Origin: Curtobacterium aurantiacum
GTDB lineage: Bacteria > Actinomycetota > Actinomycetes > Actinomycetales > Microbacteriaceae
Length of the DNA: 64,000 nucleotides
Assembly: GCF_018598555.1 (NCBI RefSeq)
Contig: NZ_JAHEWN010000011.1
Coordinates: 1-64,000 of the forward strand
Direction: 5' to 3'
The notes under the pieces were generated by a model that saw nothing but the letters and a program-made list of their open reading frames with translations, made no database searches and was not told the origin of the DNA. Shown here in pieces: positions 34,082-41,050 of the stretch (positions within the stretch are counted from its first letter, which is position 1; the number at the start of each line of letters is the position of its first letter). Made by a program: the position numbers and the translations under genes.

Positions 34082-36835
34082 ATGTCCACGGAGAGAGTTA
34101 CCAGTGTTACCTTGACGGCCCAGGTCGCGGGTTACATTCAGGGTTTTGCGCAGGCGGAAAGCGCGAACAAGAAGCTTGGTAGTTCTGCGGATGACGCGCA
34201 GAAGCGGTTCGAGAACCAGAACCGGGCAATGGAGCAGGTCGGCCGCGGGCTTGTCCTGTTCGGCGCTGCAGCCACTGCTGCGGTAGGAATCGCGGTAGCT
34301 CGGTACGCGGAGTTCGACGCGGCCATGTCGTCGGTTCAGGCCGCAACTCATGCGTCCACGTCGGAGATGAACGATCTCCGTGATGCGGCGATTGAGGCCG
34401 GTTCCAGCACGGTCTTCACCGCGACGGAAGCGGCAAATGCGATCGAGGAACTGTCGAAGGCTGGTGTCAGCACCAATGACATTCTCGGTGGCGGCTTATC
34501 GGGAGCACTCGACCTCGCATCGGCCGGCGAGCTGAAGGTCGCGGACGCTGCGCAGATCGCCGCGACGGCGATGACACAGTTCAACGCTCGAGGTTCGGAA
34601 GTGCCGCACATCGCCGACCTGCTCGCGGCTGGTGCAGGTAAAGCTCAGGGGTCCGTGCAGGATCTGTCGCAGGCCCTCAACCAGGGCGGCCTGGTCGCAT
34701 CGCAGGCCGGGTTCAGCCTCAACGAGACGACGGGCACCCTCGCTGCGTTCGCTTCTGCGGGCCTGCTCGGCTCCGATGCGGGTACGTCCCTCAAGACCGC
34801 CATCATCGCCCTGCAGAACCCGTCTACGACCGCTGCGGCGACGATGAAGCAGTACGGCATCGACGTGTACGACTCGTCGGGTCAGATGCTGTCGTTCGGT
34901 GGCATCGCGGCGCAGCTGCAGGACAAGCTCGGCGGCCTGTCGGATGAGCAGCGCAACGCCGCTCTGGCGACGATCTTCGGCAACGACGCGGTGCGCGCCG
35001 CGAACGTGCTCTACAGCGAAGGCGCGTCGGGCATCGCTGAGTGGACGGGCAAGGTCAATGACAACGGGTACGCGGCCGAAACTGCCCGCATCAAGCTCGA
35101 CAACCTGAAGGGCGACGTCGAGAAGCTGGGCGGCGCATTCGATACCGCACTGATCCAGTCGGGTTCCGCGGCTAACGGCAGCCTCCGTGACCTTGTGCAG
35201 ACGGCGACGTTCCTGGTCGACGGCATCAGCGACCTTCCGCAGCCTGTCCTCTCGGCAGGGGTTGCGGTTACGTCGCTCGTGGCCGGTCTCTCCCTCATTG
35301 GAGGCGGCGCGCTCGTCGCCATCCCCAAGGTGGCGGCACTCAAGGTGCAGCTAGCCACGCTCGGCATCAGCATGCGCGGTGCCGCCGCATCGGCAGGTGT
35401 CGCCGGGCTCGCACTTGGGGCGCTGACCTTCGCCATCAGTGCGGCGTTCTCGCTCATGGCGCAGCAGAAGGCCAACGCGGACGCTTTCACCGAGACGCTC
35501 GACGAGCAGACCGGTGCCATCACGAAGTACAGCCGGGCTGCGGTCGCGAAGCAACTGTCCGATCAGGGGCTCTTCGAGTCCGCGAAGAACGCTGGGGTCA
35601 GTCAGAAGGAACTCACCGACGCAATTCTCGAGGGCGGTTCTGCTTACGACGCCGTGAAAGACAAGCTGGGCGGTAACGACTTCACCGCCGCCGCCGCCGG
35701 GTTCAACATGTTCACCGGCAAGGCGAACACGTCCCGCCTCGCGCTCGATCAGGTTCGCAGCTCAGTGGTGCAGGGCAAAGAGGCGTTCGGGGATCTCAGT
35801 GCAGCGAACACGGAGTCTGGTGAGTCGGCTACGTCTGCTGCCGAGCAGTACCAGGCCGAGTCGGCACAGGTCGCCGATCTTGCGGGCCAGCTGGCCGACC
35901 TGATTGCTCAGTTCGAGCAGGTGAACAATGCCAATCAGGACGCCATCAGCGCGAACGCCTCGTATCAGGAAGCCCTCGCTGGTCTCGATGAGCAGGTGGC
36001 GCAGCAGCGGGAGAGCACCGACGGCTACACGACGTCTCTCAAAGAGAACACGGCCATCGGGGCGGGCAACGCGTCGATGCTTGCGGACCTCGCCAGCAAG
36101 GCGCAGGAGGCCGCGTCGAAGCAGCTCGAGGTGGACCAGTCGACTATGAGCTCGAAGGACGCTGCCGAGAAGTACTCGAGCACCCTGGCGGAGCAGCGGC
36201 GGAAGTTCATCGAGTCGGCGACCGCAGCCGGCTTCAACGCTGGCGAGGTCAAGAAGCTCGCCGACCGTGTGTTCCAGCTGCCGTCCGAGAAGGAAATCGA
36301 CATCCTCGCGAACACAAAGCAGGCGCAGTCAGATCTCGATGCGTTCATCACGAGAAACGACGGCCGTGTGATCTCCGTCCGTCAGCAGCTCATTACTGAG
36401 GCGGTCAAGGCTGGTGCGGCACCGGGGTCAGCGAAGGCTGCGTACAACCGTGATGGGTCGGTGCTGGACTTCTACGCCGACGGCGGACTGAACGAGAACC
36501 ACGTCGCGCAGTTCGCGCCGGCCGGAGCGATGCGCGTGTGGGCGGAACCGGAAACAGGCGGAGAGGCGTACATCCCGCTCGCGCCGTCGAAGCGCACTCG
36601 TTCCCTGGCGATCTGGGAGGAAACCGGTCGGCGGCTGCAAGCGTTCGCCGATGGCGGCTTCAACGTCCCGGTGACACAGCCCGCCTCGCCTGTGTTCTCG
36701 TTCCCGGGGTGGAGTGGTGATTCAGGCCCCAGCTCCGTTTCGTTCAACAACACCTTCGCTGGTTCGACCGACCCCGCGAAGGTCGTCGACGAGATGATGT
36801 TCGCCTACCGGACGAAGATCCGCGGCGGACGCTGA
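34082..36835 (+). CDS. Phage tail tape measure protein (TP901 type)
   Basis: This 917-aa protein sets tail length in siphophages and is ejected during DNA entry. The TP901/PhageMin_Tail core occupies about residues 60-400 (YAEFDAAMSSVQAATHASTS, ATEAANAIEELSKAGVS, LAAFASAGLLGSDAGTSLKT). Hydrophobic stretches lie at about 388-415 and 428-458, a coiled coil at about 590-720, and the C-terminal AEPETGGEAYIPLAPSKRTR is typical of tape measures of Gram-positive phages. It is intact, but no tail chaperone, Dit or Tal gene is next to it; terminators stand on both sides. Confidence 0.93.
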   Translation: MSTERVTSVTLTAQVAGYIQGFAQAESANKKLGSSADDAQKRFENQNRAMEQVGRGLVLFGAAATAAVGIAVARYAEFDAAMSSVQAATHASTSEMNDLRDAAIEAGSSTVFTATEAANAIEELSKAGVSTNDILGGGLSGALDLASAGELKVADAAQIAATAMTQFNARGSEVPHIADLLAAGAGKAQGSVQDLSQALNQGGLVASQAGFSLNETTGTLAAFASAGLLGSDAGTSLKTAIIALQNPSTTAAATMKQYGIDVYDSSGQMLSFGGIAAQLQDKLGGLSDEQRNAALATIFGNDAVRAANVLYSEGASGIAEWTGKVNDNGYAAETARIKLDNLKGDVEKLGGAFDTALIQSGSAANGSLRDLVQTATFLVDGISDLPQPVLSAGVAVTSLVAGLSLIGGGALVAIPKVAALKVQLATLGISMRGAAASAGVAGLALGALTFAISAAFSLMAQQKANADAFTETLDEQTGAITKYSRAAVAKQLSDQGLFESAKNAGVSQKELTDAILEGGSAYDAVKDKLGGNDFTAAAAGFNMFTGKANTSRLALDQVRSSVVQGKEAFGDLSAANTESGESATSAAEQYQAESAQVADLAGQLADLIAQFEQVNNANQDAISANASYQEALAGLDEQVAQQRESTDGYTTSLKENTAIGAGNASMLADLASKAQEAASKQLEVDQSTMSSKDAAEKYSSTLAEQRRKFIESATAAGFNAGEVKKLADRVFQLPSEKEIDILANTKQAQSDLDAFITRNDGRVISVRQQLITEAVKAGAAPGSAKAAYNRDGSVLDFYADGGLNENHVAQFAPAGAMRVWAEPETGGEAYIPLAPSKRTRSLAIWEETGRRLQAFADGGFNVPVTQPASPVFSFPGWSGDSGPSSVSFNNTFAGSTDPAKVVDEMMFAYRTKIRGGR

Positions 36836-36862
36836 CTCCCTGCACCTGCAGCAGGGAACGCG

Positions 36863-36894
36863 GGTGGGCCAGGTCGTCTCCAACCTGGCCCACC
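36863..36894. terminator. Bidirectional terminator after the tape measure gene
   Basis: GGTGGGCCAGGT (36863-36874) pairs perfectly with ACCTGGCCCACC (36883-36894). It separates the tape measure gene from the convergent small gene at 36902. The same stem sequence recurs after the SGNH gene (38732-38763). Confidence 0.8.
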
Positions 36895-36901
36895 ACGCGG
36901 A

Positions 36902-37090
36902 CTACTTCTTTTCCGTACGCGTGATGCGAGAAACGATCCCATCGCGGACCGATTCCACCTTCTCCCGGCTGCTCCCGAAGCCCTGGTAAAAGTCGAAGTA
37001 GCCCTCTGAGTGGTTGTAGTGATCAGCCTCGATGTCCGCGTGGAACCCAGATCCACTAACGCCCTCGTTGATCTTGTAGATGTACTTCAC
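36902..37090 (-). CDS. Small hypothetical protein on the opposite strand (moron-like)
   Basis: This 62-aa protein (KYIYKINEGVSGSGFHADIE, then YFDFYQGFGSSREKVESV) is rich in Tyr/Phe/Asp and has a predicted beta-beta-alpha look. The GTG at 37090 has AAAGGAG six bases upstream. It is inserted on the opposite strand between the two tail-type genes, with its own terminator and promoter, which is the usual pattern for a cargo gene expressed in the lysogen. Function unknown; superinfection exclusion or defence are possibilities only. Confidence 0.65.
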   Translation of the reverse strand: MKYIYKINEGVSGSGFHADIEADHYNHSEGYFDFYQGFGSSREKVESVRDGIVSRITRTEKK

Positions 37091-37121
37091 CGTGTCTCCT
37101 TTGGTCGGTGGGAAGATGGGG

Positions 37122-37136
37122 GGACTGTAGCAGTCC
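37122..37136 (-). promoter_or_regulatory. Palindrome over the -10 of the minus-strand small gene
   Basis: GGACTG-TAG-CAGTCC (37122-37136) includes the minus-strand hexamer TACAGT, a plausible -10 located 34-39 bp before the GTG start. The palindrome could be an operator. Confidence 0.45.
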
Positions 37137-37213
37137 ACACCGACACCGCGCCTTCCGGATTCCGCCAGTGCGAGGTAGGATTGCCGCGTTGACTATGAGT
37201 GGCCAACACGAAT

Positions 37214-37247
37214 ACCCCCTCTGATTCACCCCAGAGGGGGTGTTTTT
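37214..37247 (+). terminator. Rho-independent terminator upstream of the SGNH gene
   Basis: ACCCCCTCTG (37214-37223) pairs with CAGAGGGGGT (37232-37241), followed by GTTTTTG. It lies 71 bp before the SGNH gene; a small hairpin CCGAC-N7-GTCGG (37285-37301) follows. Confidence 0.85.
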
Positions 37248-37317
37248 GTGCATTCGCGAGGTAAAATTAGGCTAGTTGATTCGCCGACTACTCAGTCGGT
37301 CAAAAGGAAGGCCACTC

Positions 37318-38673
37318 ATGGGCTCACCACTTCTCGTCTCTGTTGATTCAGACACTAAGCAGCTGCCTGCCGCCGTCAGGGCAGTCCAGGCCGCGAATCT
37401 CTCTGATCCAAGCACCGTCGAAGGCACCGCGCTATCAGCGCTTCAGCCGAAGCGGACTTCAGTTTTTGCAGGCCGCTCTTACGGCTTCCTTGGCGATTCG
37501 ATCACAAATGGTTCTAGTGCATCCAACTTCGCCTACTCGTTTAGCTCACAGGCGGTGCAGATGGCGGGCCACCTGATCGCACTGCCTGGATTTGTGGAGG
37601 CGGGTGTATCGGGGCAGACCAGCGCTCAGATGCTCGCCCGCCTGCCGCAGTTCATCGCCAGCGGAATCGACGCTGCCGTGCTTCTCGCGGGCACGAACGA
37701 CGCCACTCAGGGTGTCTCCATCGATCAGTACGCGTCGAACATAACGCAGATCATCACGTCTCTGCGGAAGGCTGGGATCCCGACGATCGTCGTCACTGTC
37801 CCGCCGCGGGGTTCATCTACAGTGGCGGCGATCGTTGCCGCCACTGATGGATACAACACCTGGCTGCGAATCCACGTCCCCCTTCTAGGGGCGCGGCTCG
37901 CCGATGCGCACTCCGGCCTCGTGGACGCAACCAACGGATACCTCAAGTCGAGCTACGACTCCGGGGATGGCACACACCCGAACAACGCCGGCCACCAGGT
38001 CATCGCGACCGCGGTCGCCCGGCAGATGCGCGACGCATCCCCCTCTCGGAAACCTCGGGGACTCGTCATGGGGAAGACGGCGACGAATCTTGTGGACGAC
38101 CCGCTCAGCAATCGAGCGTCGGCAGCATCGTGGTTCGAGCTGACCGGAAACAACACGGGCGTGACAACTTCGTTTGCAGTCGACACAAGCGGCGAACTGC
38201 CCGCAGGCCGCTGGACGCAGTGGGAGTTCGACGCCACCACGGCGGGCGGGTTTCGCCGATTCACCATCCCGACCGTCACACCCCCAGCCGCTGGCACCCG
38301 GCTCGTCGTCACGGCGCACGTGCAGGTCGAGGACGTCGCTGGCGGGTGGGAGGCGCACGTCGCGGACGGGTCCGCGTCGTTGGGGCTGACAGTGCTGAAC
38401 GCGAACAGCGGAGCGGCCATCGCCGCCGCGTTGCAGCGAACGGTTGGAATCCGGCGTGCGGACGCCGCAGCGGTTTACGACATCGGCCCCGTTGTGTTCC
38501 CGTTCGACATGCCAGCCGGCGTCACGGCCATGTCACTGGTGTTCTACCTGACGCTCCCGACCGGAGATCGGGTCCGCCTGCGCACCGGAGCGGTCGGGGT
38601 CCTGAACGCCACCGCGCTGGGACTCGCCGCCGAGTTCACGTACCCGATCGTGCCGGTCAACAGCCCAGCCTGA
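37318..38673 (+). CDS. SGNH/GDSL hydrolase, tail-fibre-like protein of the element
   Basis: This 451-aa protein has a short N-terminal helical region, an SGNH hydrolase domain (about 50-240) with GDSIT (Ser61), GTNDA (block III) and DGTHPNNAGH (Asp217, His220), and a beta-rich C-terminal domain (about 250-451). Phage tail proteins with this layout de-acetylate or hydrolyse surface polysaccharide and bind the receptor. ATG at 37318 has AAGGAAGG upstream. There is no signal peptide, fitting a virion component rather than a secreted enzyme. Confidence 0.85.
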   Translation: MGSPLLVSVDSDTKQLPAAVRAVQAANLSDPSTVEGTALSALQPKRTSVFAGRSYGFLGDSITNGSSASNFAYSFSSQAVQMAGHLIALPGFVEAGVSGQTSAQMLARLPQFIASGIDAAVLLAGTNDATQGVSIDQYASNITQIITSLRKAGIPTIVVTVPPRGSSTVAAIVAATDGYNTWLRIHVPLLGARLADAHSGLVDATNGYLKSSYDSGDGTHPNNAGHQVIATAVARQMRDASPSRKPRGLVMGKTATNLVDDPLSNRASAASWFELTGNNTGVTTSFAVDTSGELPAGRWTQWEFDATTAGGFRRFTIPTVTPPAAGTRLVVTAHVQVEDVAGGWEAHVADGSASLGLTVLNANSGAAIAAALQRTVGIRRADAAAVYDIGPVVFPFDMPAGVTAMSLVFYLTLPTGDRVRLRTGAVGVLNATALGLAAEFTYPIVPVNSPA

Positions 38674-38731
38674 ACGCGAAGACAGGTGACCGCCTACGAC
38701 CTCACGGCCCAAGCGGTGCTGTAGCCACACG

Positions 38732-38763
38732 GGTGGGCCAGGTCGGACATGGCCTGGCCCACC
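38732..38763. terminator. Terminator after the SGNH gene
   Basis: GGTGGGCCAGG (38732-38742) pairs with CCTGGCCCACC (38753-38763). The stem is the same as at 36863-36894 with a different loop, a repeated element-specific terminator. The convergent HTH gene at 38796 ends just beyond. Confidence 0.8.
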
Positions 38764-38795
38764 GCCCGAACTCCTTCTGCGTGCGGGAACCACCG

Positions 38796-39017
38796 TCATC
38801 GGTAACGCGGAGACTCCCGCGGTAACGACCGCAGCCATCGCAGCCCTTCCTCATGCGTGATGATCGGCTTCTTACCCGCCCGCGTGGGGTAGGACGGGAT
38901 CAGATCGCCGTTGTCGATCGCTTTGCGGATCGTGTCAACCGAAAGGTCGACGGCGTTCGCAAAGTTGGGGATCGAGTAGGCGAGTCGATCGGTGCAGGAT
39001 GGCTCGAGCTCGTGCAT
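38796..39017 (-). CDS. Small helix-turn-helix protein
   Basis: This 73-aa protein resembles an excisionase or MerR-like winged helix (YSIPNFANAVDLSVDTIRKA, then KPIITHEEGLRWLRSLP). It is convergent with the SGNH gene and divergent from the excisionase-like gene at 39167, with the palindrome at 39056-39067 between them. It is probably a regulator of that gene or of excision. Confidence 0.7.
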   Translation of the reverse strand: MHELEPSCTDRLAYSIPNFANAVDLSVDTIRKAIDNGDLIPSYPTRAGKKPIITHEEGLRWLRSLPRESPRYR

Positions 39018-39055
39018 GTCTCTATGCTCACCCGGCAGGCCGCGGACCGTCCATA

Positions 39056-39067
39056 GTCAAATTTGAC
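39056..39067. promoter_or_regulatory. 12-bp palindrome between divergent HTH genes
   Basis: GTCAAATTTGAC is a perfect palindrome in an AT-richer spot between the two small DNA-binding genes near attR. It contains TTGAC on each strand, so it could be an operator overlapping -35 elements. Confidence 0.5.
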
Positions 39068-39166
39068 GTATTACCTTCAGATCTGGAGGCAAACGCTGCC
39101 CGTCTAGTCCTTGGGGAAGTCGACGGCAGGGCCAAGAAGCGACCGCCTGGGCCATACGGTGCATCT

Positions 39167-39376
39167 ATGGGCGAAGTAGCTTTGACGGCAGCCGAGTTGG
39201 CGGCTGCCTTGCAGGTGTCAATCAAGACCATCTACCAGTACGCACGGGACGGGACCATCCCGAGCGTCAGAGTTGGACGAAGCTGGCGGTTCTGGCTCGA
39301 AGACGTCAAGCGCGCACTTGAGACGCCCACGGTTGATCTTTGGGCTGCACCCAGCCGCAAGAAAGTCAGGCGCTGA
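39167..39376 (+). CDS. Excisionase family DNA-binding protein near attR
   Basis: This 69-aa protein is a clear excisionase/AlpA-type winged helix: LTAAELAAALQVSIKTIYQY followed by GTIPSVRVGRSWRFWLEDV. It ends immediately before the tandem AGTCCGC motifs and 123 bp from the attR core, so it may be the recombination directionality factor. A second candidate is at 30885. Confidence 0.75.
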   Translation: MGEVALTAAELAAALQVSIKTIYQYARDGTIPSVRVGRSWRFWLEDVKRALETPTVDLWAAPSRKKVRR

Positions 39377-39394
39377 GTCCGCAGCGAGTCCGCG
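39376..39394. repeat. Tandem AGTCCGC arm-site candidates at attR
   Basis: AGTCCGCA at 39376 and AGTCCGCG at 39387, with the same 11-bp spacing and orientation as the pair next to attL (29130, 29141). Confidence 0.5.
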
Positions 39395-39498
39395 AAAGCT
39401 ACCTATCGGGCCAGGTCGAGTCGACCGCGTGCAACCACCGCACGCACGAGTTTCCGCGGATCGCAACGCTGTGCAGAGCGTTGCAATCAAGGGACGCT

Positions 39499-39517
39499 AG
39501 TTCCGCTTCAACAACTA
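39499..39517 (+). other. attR core
   Basis: AGTTCCGCTTCAACAACTA is identical to 29068-29086. The next base here is G, so excision would restore a TAG stop to ychF. Just inside lies an inverted repeat GCAACGCT-N6-AGCGTTGC (about 39465-39487). Confidence 0.88.
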
Positions 39518-39921
39518 GATCGTCGAACCAACGCCGATCTAGCACCGTGGTCTGGCACAGCCCAAGAGACTGAGGGATAGCCCCCGAGGGTAGTACTCCG
39601 GGGTCTTCCTCGTGTGGACTCACCGTCCGCTGACCCTAGGCACTGTTCACTGACCCTTCGACTGTCCGTTTCGATGATGGACGCGCCCTCTCCCCGTCGA
39701 TGCCGGGAGCAGGGACCTTCGACACGGTGCCCAAGTCGGCACTTTCGCACAGCCATGTCCGCCCTTTGGGGGACGAGAGGCTTCACCTTTGCCTGAAGCC
39801 TGCTCGCCACCGCTGTAGTGGTGCACAGGACGGGGCTTGGGTGCTAGGTGAGTGTTAGCGTCCGAATCGAAGCGGCGCACAGGCGACGGTGATGTGTGGG
39901 CAGGACACAAGAGGGGAACGA
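39518..39921. other. Gene-free stretch between attR and the secreted protein gene
   Basis: No convincing gene. It begins with the DNA that originally followed ychF, including a hairpin (CCCCG at 39582 with CGGGG at 39599, then TCTTCCT) that is probably the displaced ychF terminator. The left copy of a 36-bp imperfect direct repeat is at 39613-39648. The rest (39650-39890) is unremarkable and should contain the promoter of the secreted protein. Confidence 0.6.
39613..39648 (+). repeat. Imperfect 36-bp direct repeat, left copy
   Basis: TGTGGACTCACC then TCCGCTG, ending CTGTTC. It matches 40918-40953 with four mismatches in 36. Both copies follow directly on a terminator hairpin, and together they bracket the two genes at 39922 and 40530. 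Confidence 0.75.
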
Positions 39922-40521
39922 ATGAAGAAGTCAATCTCAATGGTGGTGGTTGCAGCATTCGCTGCCGGGTTGATTCTCGCGGGGGCACAAACCGCGTCAG
40001 CCGCTAGTGAAACGCCAGCGCCATTGACGGCGGGTGGCGTGGTCACGGTGTGCGCGGGCGAGTCAGTGAACCTCAACGCCGAAGACGGGACCGTGCTCCC
40101 GCTCGAAGATCAGCAGGCGCTCATCGCTCACGCGCAGTTCCGCTGTGCCAATCCCGATGCTCCCGCGAGTGGTGCCATCGTCGACGGTACAGATGATCTC
40201 GTGGCCCCCAACTCCAGCAAGGCCGTGGTTCGCGCCACCAGCTCGCCGACCGTCACTGCGCATCTCACGCTCACGCCTGGTCTCGCTCGTTGGCTTGCCA
40301 CCGCGCAACACAACACCCGGGCACAGAAGAAGCTCACCTGCGAGTACCGCGTCAACGGAGGCGCGTTCAGCGAGTGCGGTTCAGCGTCGGGTACCGAAAC
40401 CTACTTGTCGACGCGGACGAACTCGATCTGCCCGGTGAAAGGTGAACATTGGGAGGTCGAGGCATTCCTTCACGAGGGTCGCGTGGACTACTACGACACG
40501 GCCTCAGGGATTTCGAAGTAG
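39922..40521 (+). CDS. Secreted protein of unknown function
   Basis: This 199-aa protein has a classic signal peptide (MKKSISMVVVAAFAAGLILA, cleavage after ...TASA around residue 28). The mature part has four to six cysteines (VCAGES, FRCANP, LTCEYR, SECGS, NSICPVKG) suggesting disulphides, and a beta-rich immunoglobulin-like look (YRVNGGAFSECGSASG). The ATG has GAGGGG upstream. Third-position GC is lower than in flanking chromosomal genes, suggesting acquisition. Not recognised. Confidence 0.75.
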   Translation: MKKSISMVVVAAFAAGLILAGAQTASAASETPAPLTAGGVVTVCAGESVNLNAEDGTVLPLEDQQALIAHAQFRCANPDAPASGAIVDGTDDLVAPNSSKAVVRATSSPTVTAHLTLTPGLARWLATAQHNTRAQKKLTCEYRVNGGAFSECGSASGTETYLSTRTNSICPVKGEHWEVEAFLHEGRVDYYDTASGISK

Positions 40522-40529
40522 GGAGCAGG

Positions 40530-40868
40530 ATGTTTCTAGGACGAGCACAGGCCATCCACGCTGACGGGCTTCCGCTGGAGGTGCAGTCCGCCGAAGTCAT
40601 CGACGGTTGGCTGTCGATACGAGTCCGATCGTCGCAGACAGAGTGGGTCGGACGCCATGGCCAGCAAGTGCCGGTGGTGAGCGGAGAGCGGTTCGTGATC
40701 AGCGACCAGGCCGGCAATGAGCTGGAATCCTCTTTGGTGCAAGCATCGAGCGGTCCCTTGTTCGGGATCGTTGACATTGCTTTCCCCACGGAAATTGAGC
40801 TTGACCTCCTGGGAACGCTCGCGCTTCGCAGCGCAAGCGCAAGCGTGTCCTTCCGACTGTCCCAGTAG
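40530..40868 (+). CDS. Hypothetical protein, partner of the secreted protein gene
   Basis: This 112-aa protein is predicted all-beta (LPLEVQSAEVIDGWLSIRVR, WVGRHGQQVPVVSGERFVIS) without signal peptide or membrane segment. It starts eight bases after the secreted protein stop, with GGAG upstream, so the two are co-transcribed. It could be an intracellular partner or immunity-type protein, but there is no direct evidence. Confidence 0.6.
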   Translation: MFLGRAQAIHADGLPLEVQSAEVIDGWLSIRVRSSQTEWVGRHGQQVPVVSGERFVISDQAGNELESSLVQASSGPLFGIVDIAFPTEIELDLLGTLALRSASASVSFRLSQ

Positions 40869-40880
40869 TCCTCCCGTTGA

Positions 40881-40915
40881 AGAAGCCCCGGAGCACTCCG
40901 CCACGGGGCTTCTTT
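40881..40915 (+). terminator. Rho-independent terminator
   Basis: AGAAGCCCCG (40881-40890) pairs with CGGGGCTTCT (40904-40913), followed by TTC. It ends the two-gene unit. Confidence 0.85.
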
Positions 40916-40917
40916 CA

Positions 40918-40953
40918 TGTGGACTCACCATCCGCTGGCCCGAGGCGCTGTTC
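40918..40953 (+). repeat. Imperfect 36-bp direct repeat, right copy
   Basis: It matches 39613-39648 at 32 of 36 positions and again lies directly after a terminator, so terminator and repeat seem duplicated as a unit around the two-gene cassette. Confidence 0.75.
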
Positions 40954-41050
40954 TCAGACGCTTTCAGCGTAAGACGCGGCAACTGCTTTCTGGGTTCCCG
41001 CTTCGACGACTGACCTGCCGACGTGGTTCGACGTGCGCCAGGATGAGCGC

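Larger units (their letters stand above)
29068..39517. mobile_element. 10.4-kb integrated phage-like element in the 3' end of ychF
   Basis: An identical 19-bp direct repeat (29068-29086 and 39499-39517) bounds an integrase, cI-like repressor, several small HTH proteins, a replication-initiator-like protein, a tape measure protein, an SGNH tail-like protein and an excisionase-like gene next to the right end. No terminase, portal, protease, capsid, head-tail, chaperone or baseplate gene is visible. Gene spacing is tight and no broken structural genes are seen. It could be a phage satellite or a compacted prophage remnant. Confidence 0.9.

Noticed and set aside
34082..36835. A frameshift or internal stop in the tape measure gene
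   Set aside because: The 917-codon frame is continuous with expected N- and C-terminal features.
29068..39517. A complete, inducible prophage
   Set aside because: At 10.4 kb it lacks all head, packaging and most tail genes, so it cannot form virions alone.
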